43,551 nt of DNA, from IMG/VR virus record IMGVR_UViG_3300033141_001870, positions 1 through 43,551 of that record; one strand, written 5' to 3'. This document shows positions 7,242 through 14,511 of the stretch, piece after piece. Origin of the DNA: a virus. How positions within the stretch are numbered: the stretch's first letter is position 1; every line of letters starts with the position of its first letter. The translations under genes were made by a program, and so were the position numbers. Below the pieces are notes generated by a model. It had not been told where the DNA came from. It saw only the letters and a list, made by a program, of their open reading frames with translations, and did not search any database.

Positions 7242-7511
7242 ATGACCTACTGGCTAATCATAATCAGACGCGGTCGTGTAGTGCGCATCTACGACAGCCT
7301 GTTGCCAAACATGATCCCTGACCGGGCACTCGACATGATGGTGGTGGGCGCCGTGGAGGAGATGGGGCTGTGCTCAAATTGCCCAGTGGCGAGACATTGC
7401 CATGTGCTACAGCCAGTCGCCAACACGAGGAAAGTATATCGCAAGTTGTGCCCAGTCTTGTTTCACGACGCCGTGCGCCCTCGCTCTTGGCGCGTGGAAG
7501 AGTTGGCTTGA
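7242..7511 (+). CDS. Small cysteine-containing hypothetical protein, 89 aa
   Basis: Start at 7242 after a weak ribosome site. A beta-strand start (MTYWLIIIRRGRVVRIY) is followed by an acidic helix and then CSNCPVARHCHVL, whose C-x2-C and later C/H residues could bind zinc. The local base composition is lower in GC than its neighbours. Its position just before the MuB-like gene makes an early role likely, but function is unknown. Confidence 0.5.
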   Translation: MTYWLIIIRRGRVVRIYDSLLPNMIPDRALDMMVVGAVEEMGLCSNCPVARHCHVLQPVANTRKVYRKLCPVLFHDAVRPRSWRVEELA

Positions 7512-7539
7512 CCTTATCCCTTAGAGAGGAGCTGCGGTG

Positions 7540-8448
7540 ATGAACAGCATCCTGGAAACGAGTGACCTGAAACGATTGAAGAAGGCGATCCGCGGAGCGG
7601 TCAGCGACCACGCGTGGCTCGCCATCATCGGAGACGCGGGCAGCGGCAAGACCACCGCTGTCAACACCGTGCTCGCCGACATGCCCACCGTGGCCGCGAT
7701 CCAGCCGCCATGCCTGCGTGCCGAGAAGATCGACATCGGCTACGTGCTCTCGTGGTGCGTCTGGGGGCTGCAACAGCACGGCCAGGGCGAGGGAGAGAAC
7801 CCGCGCCGGAGCCTCGCGGCCCGCGAGGTGCAGGCCTGCCGTTTCCTCGGCGAGGCCGCGCAGGGCCGTGAGGTGGTGATCGTGCTCGAAGAGTCGCAGC
7901 GCCTCCACTGGCGCACCATGACGAGCCTCAAGCGCATGCGCGAGATGAGCTTCGCCGGGCAGAGCCCGCTCTTCACGCTCATCCTCGTGGGCCAGCCTGA
8001 ACTCCGCCAGCGGCTCGCGATCCGACGCGAGGTCAACTACCGCTGCCAGCGGCTCGACGTGCGCGGCCTCAGCCCGAGCGAGTTCGCGGTCTATGCCGAC
8101 ATGGAGGGCTGGGGCAAGCTCGCCACGCCCGACGCGCTCGACCGGCTCGAGCAACTCACGTGGGACGATCAGAACGGGCGATCCTACATCCACGTGCAGG
8201 CCAAGCTCGACGACGCATCCCACCTGGCCAACGTGCGCGGCCACAAGCGCATCGAGGTCGGCGACGTGGACGACGTGTTCACCTCGCTCGTGGCGCGACG
8301 GGTCAAGGTCGGCATGACCTATGGCCGGCTCGGCAAATTGATCGGCGAGCCGAAATCGAGCGTGCACGCCGCGCTGGAAGCTGGCGTCGGGCCTGTGTTC
8401 GAGAAGGCGCGTGAAGCCATCGAGAAGGCCGAGCGCAAGACAGCATAG
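7540..8448 (+). CDS. MuB-like AAA+ ATPase, transposition target protein
   Basis: 302 aa; ATG at 7540 preferred over the GTG at 7537, behind GAGAGGAG. The Walker A motif is GDAGSGKTT at residues 31-39 and Walker B is EVVIVLEESQ at 111-120, with the ExxQR-type continuation of the MuB/TniB/ExeA group. A sensor-like stretch (FTLILVGQPELRQRL) follows. The C-terminal ~60 residues look like a small helical DNA-binding domain. MuB-type proteins coat target DNA, stimulate the transposase and give target immunity. It is separated from the transposase by five small or accessory genes, a wider gap than in Mu. Confidence 0.85.
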   Translation: MNSILETSDLKRLKKAIRGAVSDHAWLAIIGDAGSGKTTAVNTVLADMPTVAAIQPPCLRAEKIDIGYVLSWCVWGLQQHGQGEGENPRRSLAAREVQACRFLGEAAQGREVVIVLEESQRLHWRTMTSLKRMREMSFAGQSPLFTLILVGQPELRQRLAIRREVNYRCQRLDVRGLSPSEFAVYADMEGWGKLATPDALDRLEQLTWDDQNGRSYIHVQAKLDDASHLANVRGHKRIEVGDVDDVFTSLVARRVKVGMTYGRLGKLIGEPKSSVHAALEAGVGPVFEKAREAIEKAERKTA

Positions 8449-8456
8449 GAGCGCGC

Positions 8457-8750
8457 ATGAAACTCTTCACGACCAAGGATTGCGGCCGCTGCCAAGAGGT
8501 CAAGCGCCTGCTCGACGAGGCCGAGATCCAATATGCCGAGTTCGACATGATGCGCTCCGAGGGCATCTGCGCATACTGCATGATCGTCGAGGCCAAGCGC
8601 GAGCTGCCGTTGCTCGTCGACCCTGAGGGCTGCCAGTGGGCCGGGCGAGCGGCAGTCGTAAGGGCTGAGCGACTGCTCAATGCCCAGCGCTATATCGAGC
8701 GGTCAGAGGCCGCGCAGGAACAAGCTGATGCAAGCCTCATACAAGAGTGA
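8457..8750 (+). CDS. Glutaredoxin/NrdH-like thioredoxin-fold protein
   Basis: 97 aa; starts eight bases after the ATPase stop. It begins MKLFTTKDCGRCQEVKRLLDE, a first strand followed by a redox CGRC motif at residues 9-12 and the first helix. A second cysteine pair (CAYC) sits near residue 38, and the cis-proline site is ELPLLVDPEG. Such proteins reduce disulfides and often feed ribonucleotide reductase or PAPS reductase. The PAPS-reductase-family gene at 10614 is a plausible partner. The C-terminal ~25 residues are an extra helix. Confidence 0.75.
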   Translation: MKLFTTKDCGRCQEVKRLLDEAEIQYAEFDMMRSEGICAYCMIVEAKRELPLLVDPEGCQWAGRAAVVRAERLLNAQRYIERSEAAQEQADASLIQE

Positions 8751-9078
8751 CAACCTACCCGACGCGGTGGCCGCGTATCTGCGCTGCCACTGCGCCGGCC
8801 GAGCCAACGCCCAGACCAAGAAGCGCATCGCGCAGGCGCTGGGCATCGACATGCGGGAGCTGCACGACGTGGTCGCCGCGCTCATCGAGCGCAAGCGCAT
8901 GCCGATCTGCAGCGCATGCCGAGAGCCGATGGGCTACTACCTCGCGACCGCGGCGGGTGACCGCCGCGAGACCGTGCACGCACTACGCCGCCGTGCTATT
9001 GCTATCTGGCGGCGAGCCACCGCGTTGAAGTGCTCGCCGCTCTATCCTGGGGTCCCCAAACAGGGTCAACTGTTCTAA
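8728..9078 (+). CDS. Phage winged-helix DNA-binding protein
   Basis: 116 aa; ATG at 8728 overlaps the glutaredoxin end by 23 bases. The pattern is the phage winged-helix type: helices with KKRIAQALGIDMRELHDVVAAL, then ERKRMPICSACREPMGYYLAT forming the wing, and a final helix rich in arginine (ALRRRAIAIWRRATAL). Proteins of this kind often accompany replication genes, and this one lies just before a zinc-ribbon protein and the DnaB-like helicase. It may act as an origin-binding or regulatory factor; DNA target unknown. Confidence 0.65.
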   Translation: MQASYKSDNLPDAVAAYLRCHCAGRANAQTKKRIAQALGIDMRELHDVVAALIERKRMPICSACREPMGYYLATAAGDRRETVHALRRRAIAIWRRATALKCSPLYPGVPKQGQLF

Positions 9079-9088
9079 GGAGATCATC

Positions 9089-9289
9089 ATGGTATCGACA
9101 ATCAAGCCACGACCGGGCATAACGACTTGCCTCCGCTGCCACCGCGATTGGCGCTCACCGGACGTGCCGCGACTCCGGATCTGCCCACGCTGCACCAGGG
9201 TCAACGAACACGCCCAACGCACTGGCCGTCCGCATCCCGCCCGCGTGCGACTGTCGCGGCCAGCGACCCGAGGAGACGCATCAGAATGA
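9089..9289 (+). CDS. Small zinc-ribbon protein, 66 aa
   Basis: Start at 9089 behind AAGGAGA. C-x2-C (CLRC) at about residues 14-17 and C-x2-C (CPRC) at about 32-35 make a four-cysteine zinc ribbon, followed by a basic arginine-rich tail. It overlaps the helicase start by four bases (ATGA). Probably a nucleic-acid-binding accessory of replication; no specific family is claimed. Confidence 0.6.
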   Translation: MVSTIKPRPGITTCLRCHRDWRSPDVPRLRICPRCTRVNEHAQRTGRPHPARVRLSRPATRGDASE

Positions 9290-10614
9290 TCGCTGCCCCA
9301 TCCACTCGGCAACAGCCCCAGAACCTCGACGCCGAGATGGCTGTGCTCGGCGCCATGCTGCTCGACGCCGAGGCCGCGGACGAGGCCATCGAGGCGCTGA
9401 CCGCTGAGCACCTCTACAGCCGCGCCAACCAGATCGTGTTCACGGCCATCGCCGAGATGCGCGACCAACAGCAGGCCATCGACGCGGTCATCCTCCGCGA
9501 GCGTCTCCAGTCCGCTGGCACGCTCGACAAGGCCGGCGGTGCGGGCTACATCATGGCGCTGTTCGACGCGGTGCCCACCTCGGCCAACGTGGGCTACTAC
9601 ATCGACATCGTGCGCAAGGCCTGGCTCCGCCGTCGCATCATCAGCGTGGGCCGCAACATGGTCAGTGATGCCTACGACGGCGACGACATCGATGACATGC
9701 TCGACAAGGCCGAGCAGGACGTGCTCGCGATCAACGATGGCCGCGGGGGCGAGTTGTCCATGAGCGACATCCTCGCTGGCCTCTTCGACACGATCGATGC
9801 CGGCGGCGTCGGCGCGGACGCCGTGCCCACCGGGTTCTACGATCTCGACGACCTCGTCGGCGGGATGCGCAAGAGCGAGTTCATCGTCGCCGCGGCGCGG
9901 CCCAGCATCGGCAAGACGAGTTGGTGCCTCAACGTGGCGCTGCACGTCGCGATCGAGCACAGCACACCCGTGGCGGTCTTCTCCCTGGAGATGGGCGCCG
10001 AGCGCGTCGCACAGAACATGCTCGCCATGCACGCACGGGTCGACGGCGCCCGGCTGGGCAAGGGCCTGATCTCCGATACCGAGTGGGCGGCCGTGACATT
10101 GTCAACTGGCGAACTCACCGCAGCGCCCGTGTTCGTCGACGACACGACCCCGCTCTCGATCCGAGAGTTGCGTGCACGCGCTCGCCGGCTGCATCAGCGG
10201 CATAACATCGGCCTCGTGATCGTGGACTACCTCCAGCTCCTCGACGCACCCGACCGCCGCCGCGATGGCCGCGTGGGCGAGTTGGGTGCGGTAAGCCGCG
10301 GGCTCAAGGCCTTGGCCAAGGAATTGCGGATCCCCGTGCTCGCGGCCGCGCAACTCAACCGCGGCGCGGAGGGCGACGGCGACAAGCCCCGCAAGCCCCG
10401 CATGTCGAACCTGCGCGAGTCGGGCTCGATCGAGCAGGATGCGGACGTTGTCCTGCTCCTGCATCGGGACGACTACTACGACCCCGACGAGCGCCCCGGC
10501 ATCGCAGACGTGATCGTGGCCAAGGATCGCAACGGCCCGACCGGCCAGATCGAGCTGGTCTTCCGTCGCGAGATCATGCGGTTCGAGAGTCTATCACGAC
10601 AAACCGTATCGTGA
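9286..10614 (+). CDS. dnaB: Replicative DnaB-like helicase
   Basis: 442 aa; ATG at 9286 coupled to the zinc-ribbon gene. Residues about 10-110 are the DnaB N-terminal domain (NLDAEMAVLGAMLLD). The RecA-like core has Walker A ARPSIGKTSW near residue 205, Walker B LVIVDYLQLL, and the AAAQLNRGAE and SGSIEQDADVVLLLHR motifs typical of DnaB. It unwinds the fork. Mu normally recruits the host DnaB, so a phage copy in a transposable phage is unusual and may free replicative transposition from host supply. A loader protein is not evident nearby. Confidence 0.92.
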   Translation: MIAAPSTRQQPQNLDAEMAVLGAMLLDAEAADEAIEALTAEHLYSRANQIVFTAIAEMRDQQQAIDAVILRERLQSAGTLDKAGGAGYIMALFDAVPTSANVGYYIDIVRKAWLRRRIISVGRNMVSDAYDGDDIDDMLDKAEQDVLAINDGRGGELSMSDILAGLFDTIDAGGVGADAVPTGFYDLDDLVGGMRKSEFIVAAARPSIGKTSWCLNVALHVAIEHSTPVAVFSLEMGAERVAQNMLAMHARVDGARLGKGLISDTEWAAVTLSTGELTAAPVFVDDTTPLSIRELRARARRLHQRHNIGLVIVDYLQLLDAPDRRRDGRVGELGAVSRGLKALAKELRIPVLAAAQLNRGAEGDGDKPRKPRMSNLRESGSIEQDADVVLLLHRDDYYDPDERPGIADVIVAKDRNGPTGQIELVFRREIMRFESLSRQTVS

Positions 10615-11399
10615 TGAAGCTAACCCAACAACCGCTCTGGTTCGAGTCCACAGAGGCCAAGGTCACCGAGGCCGTCGAGTTCATGCGCGATCACGAACCA
10701 CCCGAAGGCTACGGCCTGGGCTTCTCCGGCGGCAAGGACAGCATCGTGCTCCACTGGCTGGCAGAGCGAGCGGGCGTCACGTTCCGGGCGCACTACGCGG
10801 ACACCACCGTTGACCCGCCAGAGCTGCGGCGGTTCATCCGCAAGCACTACCCGCACGCCCGGTGGGTGCGCAGGCGTAAGGAGCATATGTGGCAGAGGAT
10901 GATTGCTAAGCGCATGGTGCCAACACGAGTGAGGCGATGGTGCTGTCATGAATACAAGGAGGTGGGTTCCTCCATCACACGAGAGCGGCATGTCCTCCTC
11001 GGCATTCGCGCCGAAGAGAGCGCGCGACGCAAAGCCTATCCGCGCCACCACATGCACACGGGCGGTTTTCACACTCACCTCTATTACCCCGCGCTCTGGT
11101 TCAACCTGGCCGACGTGTGGGAGATTATCGAGGGCGAGGGCCTGCCATACCCCGCCCTCTACGACGAGGGCTTCGATCGGCTGGGCTGTGTCGTCTGCCC
11201 CTTCCGCAGCGGCAACGCACACACCCCCTGGGAGGAGCGGTGGCCGCGGCACTATCGCCAGTTCAAACGATGCCTCTGCAGGCTCGTTGACAACAGCAAG
11301 CGGTATTGGTTCCTACGCAACGTCCACGATGGCTACCAACTGTATGACCTATGGCGGTGCGGAAACGGCGCGCTACGCGGCAGGGAGGTGCACGAATAG
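10614..11399 (+). CDS. PAPS reductase / PP-loop family protein
   Basis: 261 aa; ATG at 10614 overlaps the helicase stop. The PP-loop is GLGFSGGKDSIVLHW (SGGKDS at residues 38-43), the adenylating motif of PAPS reductase, DndC and related sulfur-transfer enzymes. Further cysteines occur as WCCHEYK (near 107) and GCVVCP (near 190), which could hold a metal cluster. Phage members of this family are common but mostly uncharacterised; sulfur incorporation into nucleic acid or a nucleotide is one possibility. No dndB/D/E partners are visible. The glutaredoxin at 8457 may supply electrons. Confidence 0.8.
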   Translation: MKLTQQPLWFESTEAKVTEAVEFMRDHEPPEGYGLGFSGGKDSIVLHWLAERAGVTFRAHYADTTVDPPELRRFIRKHYPHARWVRRRKEHMWQRMIAKRMVPTRVRRWCCHEYKEVGSSITRERHVLLGIRAEESARRKAYPRHHMHTGGFHTHLYYPALWFNLADVWEIIEGEGLPYPALYDEGFDRLGCVVCPFRSGNAHTPWEERWPRHYRQFKRCLCRLVDNSKRYWFLRNVHDGYQLYDLWRCGNGALRGREVHE

Positions 11400-11421
11400 C
11401 GAACAGAGAAACAGTGACAGC

Positions 11422-11439
11422 GCCGGCAACGTCGCCGGC
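11422..11439. terminator. Short hairpin between PAPS-reductase and Gam genes
   Basis: GCCGGC at 11422-11427 pairs with GCCGGC at 11434-11439 around a six-base loop. There is no U-run, so it is at best a weak or Rho-assisted pause site before the Gam gene. Confidence 0.3.
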
Positions 11440-11465
11440 TCACCCTAACCCGATTGGAGGTCAGA

Positions 11466-12047
11466 ATGGCGAAGGCGAAAACGAAGGAGTCAGTGTATCG
11501 GAGCACAGCGGACATCGACGCTGCGCTGGGCGAGATGATCGCCCTCGAGCTGGAGGCGCAACACAAGACCGTGCGCATCCGTCAGAAAATGGCCGCGCTG
11601 CAACAGGAGATGGTCGCCGAGGCGGGCGAGATCCCCGGCAAGACCAAGGCGATCGAGGATCAGATCAAGCTCTTCTGCCAGGCACATCCCGAGGTGTTCG
11701 GCGACAAGCAGACGCTCGATCTCAATAACGGCTCGGTGTCCTTCCGCGAGGGCAACCCCTCCGTGAAGATCGCCGGCAAACACGACGAGGACGGCGCGCT
11801 GGAGAAGTGCCGCGAACTGAACTATCCGCAGTTCGTGGCCACGTCGCCGCGGCTCGACAAGGAGGCCATCTTGCGCGCTGTGCGCGAGGAACAGATCACC
11901 GCCGAAGAGCTGGCCAATCTCTGGATGCGCGTCGAACAGCGCACCACGTGGACGGTCAAGCCCAACGTGCCAGAGGAGATCAAGGGCATTCTCGACGAGA
12001 CGGAGACGGCGATCAAGGCCGGCAAGAAGAAGAAGGCAGCGGCATAG
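11466..12047 (+). CDS. gam: Mu Gam-like nuclease inhibitor
   Basis: 193 aa; ATG at 11466 behind TTGGAGG. The N-terminal half is a long helix of alternating charges (IALELEAQHKTVRIRQKM and on), as in Gam, followed by the small core with LDLNNGSVSFREGNPSVKI, the beta hairpin typical of Mu Gam and eukaryotic Ku. Gam binds double-stranded DNA ends and blocks exonucleases such as RecBCD. The length and gene neighbourhood (before GemA) match Mu and its relatives. A lysine-rich tail ends the protein, and a strong hairpin follows at 12057. Confidence 0.9.
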   Translation: MAKAKTKESVYRSTADIDAALGEMIALELEAQHKTVRIRQKMAALQQEMVAEAGEIPGKTKAIEDQIKLFCQAHPEVFGDKQTLDLNNGSVSFREGNPSVKIAGKHDEDGALEKCRELNYPQFVATSPRLDKEAILRAVREEQITAEELANLWMRVEQRTTWTVKPNVPEEIKGILDETETAIKAGKKKKAAA

Positions 12048-12056
12048 GCAGTCGAT

Positions 12057-12083
12057 GGGCAGGCGGCACATCGCCGCCTGCCC
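12057..12083. terminator. Strong hairpin after the Gam gene
   Basis: GGGCAGGCGG at 12057-12066 pairs perfectly with CCGCCTGCCC at 12074-12083, with a seven-base loop. There is no long U-run, so it may be a partial terminator or mRNA-stabilising stem that lowers expression of the genes after Gam. Confidence 0.5.
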
Positions 12084-12103
12084 GCTCTGACAAGGAGGAG
12101 AAC

Positions 12104-12325
12104 ATGCAAAACCCACCCATAGCATATCTGATTGGTGGCCCCCACGATCTGATGAAACTCGCAGTAGAGCCCGTCGATAACACGAAACCGCCCAACACTC
12201 TGTACCTCACGTTCCCGGCAGACCCCCATGCCCCGTGGGACGGACTGCGGCGTGCCCGCTACGAGCGGTGGCAGCAGATGCGGTTCGGTTACATATATCT
12301 CTATGCTGGCGATGAAGAGGCCTGA
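12104..12325 (+). CDS. Small hypothetical protein, 73 aa
   Basis: Start at 12104 behind AAGGAGGAG, shortly after the hairpin. The sequence has alternating strand-like and aromatic stretches (IAYLIGGPHDLMKLAV, LYLTFPADPHAPW, GYIYLYAGDEEA), suggesting a compact beta-rich fold. No motif or family recognised. It ends one base before the GemA-like start, so it belongs to the same transcript. Confidence 0.6.
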   Translation: MQNPPIAYLIGGPHDLMKLAVEPVDNTKPPNTLYLTFPADPHAPWDGLRRARYERWQQMRFGYIYLYAGDEEA

Positions 12326-12326
12326 G

Positions 12327-12881
12327 ATGGCAACGGCAACCAAACGAAAAGCACAAACGAGGATGAACGCGCGGCGTGCGTTCCTTGGGCTGTGCAATCA
12401 GCACGGCATCTCAGACGATGACAGGCACTCGATCATCAGTTCGATCACGGGCGGACGGACCGAGAGCGTGGCCAACCCCAAGCGCGGCAAAGCCACGGCA
12501 ACGACAGTCGAGATCATCGACGCCATCCAATGGGTCGAAGGTCAGTATGGCAGAAGTGAGCACTCGCCCAAGGCCAGGCCCGAGCGGCACATGCCAGCGG
12601 ATGCTGACTGGGTGGAGATCCCCCATTGCCCCGTGCGGCCGGGCATGGCCACCGCGGCTACCGTCAAGAAGATCCTCGCCATGGCCCGCGCCGCGTTGGG
12701 CCTGCACTGGCAGGAGCGGCTCGCTGGCCTCGCGCTCGGCGACCACAAGCGCAACCCGATCCCCCCGTTCCACCGCGCCCGCGCGGCCGCGGTGGCTGGA
12801 GGCATCGGCGAGCAGCTCGCGGAGTTGCCCGAGCGCGAGGCGGCGAAGGTGATCCAATTACTCAGCAGGAGGAAGTGGTGA
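12327..12881 (+). CDS. GemA-like (Mu gp16, DUF1018) regulator
   Basis: 184 aa; ATG at 12327 directly after the previous stop. The N-terminus has the DUF1018 pattern: a basic leader, RRAFLGLCNQHGISDDDRHSII, then TGGRTESV and a helix (EIIDAIQWVEGQ). Mu GemA modulates host gene expression and DNA topology. The middle (VEIPHCPVRPGMATAATV) and C-terminus are longer than in many relatives and helical. The place after Gam and before an HTH gene fits the Mu semi-essential early region. Confidence 0.7.
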   Translation: MATATKRKAQTRMNARRAFLGLCNQHGISDDDRHSIISSITGGRTESVANPKRGKATATTVEIIDAIQWVEGQYGRSEHSPKARPERHMPADADWVEIPHCPVRPGMATAATVKKILAMARAALGLHWQERLAGLALGDHKRNPIPPFHRARAAAVAGGIGEQLAELPEREAAKVIQLLSRRKW

Positions 12882-12882
12882 C

Positions 12883-13089
12883 ATGATAGCGACCGAGTCG
12901 GGCACGCGATGGATCTATCCCCGGACAGCCGCGGACCGACTCGGCGTTGACGTGCGAACGATCTACCGCTGGATACGGGATGGCTGGCTCGACTCTCGTA
13001 ACGTCGGCGTGCGCAAGACGCGCGTGTCGGCCGCGAGCGTCGAGCGCCTCATCGAACGACAATCACTCGAACGGCAAGGAGAATGGTAG
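12883..13089 (+). CDS. Excisionase/MerR-type HTH protein, 68 aa
   Basis: ATG at 12883, one base after the GemA-like stop codon and behind AGGAGG. It holds a winged-helix HTH of the HTH_17 excisionase type: WIYPRTAADRLGVDVRTIYRWIRDGWL, then GVRKTRVSAASVERLIE. In Mu this interval carries Mor, the middle-transcription activator. No Mor/C-type protein is visible here, so this small HTH protein is a candidate for late-gene control, although its fold is unlike Mor. Confidence 0.7.
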   Translation: MIATESGTRWIYPRTAADRLGVDVRTIYRWIRDGWLDSRNVGVRKTRVSAASVERLIERQSLERQGEW

Positions 13090-13364
13090 TGGACGAGAAT
13101 CAAACAACGATGGCAGATGCAGAGAGCTTGGACAAGCAGCCTGAGGCAACGCCTCCCGGGGGGTGCCCCGAGCCGATGGAGGCTCAGTTCGAGCACGTGA
13201 ACCACTGGGAGAACGTCACAGTATGCGGCATCACTCGCACGGACGTGATCTGGGCGGCGCTGGCCTGTGCCGTCGCGTGCCTCCTTGGCTGGCGATGGGA
13301 ATGGGCGGTGGTCGCGTTCGCCGCGGCCGCGGGCATCCGGGGCTTGGCCGCACACACAGACTAA
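13083..13364 (+). CDS. Small membrane protein, possible holin
   Basis: 93 aa from ATG 13083, overlapping the HTH gene by seven bases; a GTG at 13089 is an alternative start. The first ~55 residues are polar and acidic. Then two closely spaced hydrophobic stretches appear (VIWAALACAVACLLGW and WAVVAFAAAAGIRGLAA), a membrane hairpin. It sits at the border of early and late genes. Location and two spans fit a holin or an early membrane protein; neither is proven, and no adjacent endolysin is present. Confidence 0.5.
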   Translation: MVVDENQTTMADAESLDKQPEATPPGGCPEPMEAQFEHVNHWENVTVCGITRTDVIWAALACAVACLLGWRWEWAVVAFAAAAGIRGLAAHTD

Positions 13365-13409
13365 GCGACACAAGCGACAGCGGCCCTATGAAGTGACGGA
13401 GATGGCGCG

Positions 13410-13415
13410 TACAAT
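13410..13415 (+). promoter_or_regulatory. Possible late promoter -10 element
   Basis: TACAAT at 13410-13415 lies in the 13365-13505 gap that precedes the whole structural module. The base pattern at the -35 distance (TATGAA) is far from consensus, as expected of an activator-dependent Mu-type middle or late promoter. The gap also holds AGCC/GGCT followed by TTT (about 13462-13476), a possible weak terminator of the early operon. Confidence 0.3.
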
Positions 13416-13505
13416 GTAGAGCAGACGAACACAGACCATCACCGCGGCGAGCCCTCGCGAGAGCCGGTAAGGCTTTTGCGGGGGCTTCCGTTTTATGGGG
13501 ACTCG

Positions 13506-13961
13506 ATGCGAAACCTCGCCCTCGTCATTCTGGTCGCTCTCGCTGGCTGTCGCGCACCCGCTGACCAGTCCGCAACTCAGCAGGCACGCAACGTCCAGCG
13601 CCAGACCGCGGAGGCTGGACACACGGCTCGCCAGGACGAGACGAGCATCACCGACCAGCGGCAGCAGCAGACGAGCGGCAGCGCGCCCGTCGCCACCACA
13701 GCCCGCGACGTCGGCGCCATGTCAGTGACCGCGAACGCTGAGTTCCACGACCTCGGCAAACACCAGCTCGAGCTGGAGAAGCAGCGCCAGCGATCGGCGG
13801 CGCGATACCAGGCCATGATGGTCGGCGTGCTGCTCGGCGTGACGCTTATCGCGTTCACCACGAGCCCGCTGTTCCGCGGCGGCACGGCCAAGACCACCGC
13901 CCGGCTGTTTGCGTTGGGCCTGATCGGCGTGTCGTGCCTCATCCCCCTGTTGATCCCGTAG
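13506..13961 (+). CDS. Lipoprotein with C-terminal membrane segments
   Basis: 151 aa; start at 13506 behind GGGGA. Residues 1-16 form a lipoprotein signal ending in the lipobox LAGC (MRNLALVILVALAGC). A Q/T/S-rich helical middle with coiled-coil character (KHQLELEKQRQRSAARYQ) is followed by two hydrophobic stretches (MMVGVLLGVTLIAF and LFALGLIGVSCLIPLLIP). It opens the late operon, where lysis and spanin genes are usual. An outer-membrane-linked spanin-like role is possible, but the double membrane hairpin is unusual for Rz1. Confidence 0.6.
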   Translation: MRNLALVILVALAGCRAPADQSATQQARNVQRQTAEAGHTARQDETSITDQRQQQTSGSAPVATTARDVGAMSVTANAEFHDLGKHQLELEKQRQRSAARYQAMMVGVLLGVTLIAFTTSPLFRGGTAKTTARLFALGLIGVSCLIPLLIP

Positions 13962-13969
13962 AGGCGAGC

Positions 13970-14197
13970 ATGGCCACGAACACCGAGCGGATCGCACAGA
14001 TGGAGCAGGCCCGCAAGGGCGACGTCGAGAAGCTCGACGCAATCAAGTTGGTAGTCGATAGCAACGCCACGGCGCTCGGTGAGTTGCAGGTGAGCCATGC
14101 CGAGCACCTCCAGGCGCACAAGACCACGCGCCGCATCGCCACGGGCATCCTCGCCGCGGCGATGTTCTTGCTCGCGTTATTCGGACTGACGAAATGA
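13970..14197 (+). CDS. XhlA-like small membrane protein, 75 aa
   Basis: ATG at 13970 behind GAGG, nine bases after the lipoprotein stop. Residues 1-50 are a charged amphipathic helix (MATNTERIAQMEQARKG...), followed by one C-terminal membrane span (IATGILAAAMFLLALFGL). This is the layout of haemolysin XhlA and several phage lysis accessory proteins. Its stop overlaps the HU start. With the neighbouring lipoprotein it may form a small lysis module lacking a recognisable muralytic enzyme. Confidence 0.55.
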   Translation: MATNTERIAQMEQARKGDVEKLDAIKLVVDSNATALGELQVSHAEHLQAHKTTRRIATGILAAAMFLLALFGLTK

Positions 14198-14511
14198 ACC
14201 AAGGCCAACTCATAGAGCGAATCGCTACCCGATGCAAAATCAGTCGGGAGTTCGCGACGGACACGATCCACGTCGTGCTCGACGAGATCGCGCTTGCGCT
14301 CTGCCGAGATGAGGAGGTCGTGCTCGTGAGGTTCGGCCGGTTCCGCAACCGGCGCTTCACCGAGCGCACGACCCGCAACCCACAGACGGGCCAGCCCGTG
14401 CACCTGCCCGCCCGGTTAAATCCAGAGTTCCGATCGGCCCCCGATCTCAAGCGCCGCGTGAACGAGGCGCAGGGGATCACGGGGATCGACCATAAGTGGA
14501 GTCGCGGCTGA
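14194..14511 (+). CDS. HU/IHF-family DNA-bending protein
   Basis: 105 aa. The HU signature is clear: an N-terminal helical pair (MNQGQLIERIATRCKISREF...), then VVLVRFGRFRNRRFTERTTRNPQTGQPVHLPARLNPEFR with the basic beta arm and the proline tip. Mu needs host HU and IHF for transpososome assembly and for its centre of supercoiling, so a phage HU could assist transposition or DNA packaging. Here it is placed with late genes, next to the terminase, which favours a packaging or head role. The C-terminus has a short extra tail. Confidence 0.88.
   Translation: MNQGQLIERIATRCKISREFATDTIHVVLDEIALALCRDEEVVLVRFGRFRNRRFTERTTRNPQTGQPVHLPARLNPEFRSAPDLKRRVNEAQGITGIDHKWSRG

Noticed and set aside
8728-9078. 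Zinc-finger call for the winged-helix gene
   Set aside because: Only one close cysteine pair (CSAC) lies in the wing region; the helix-wing pattern explains the protein better.
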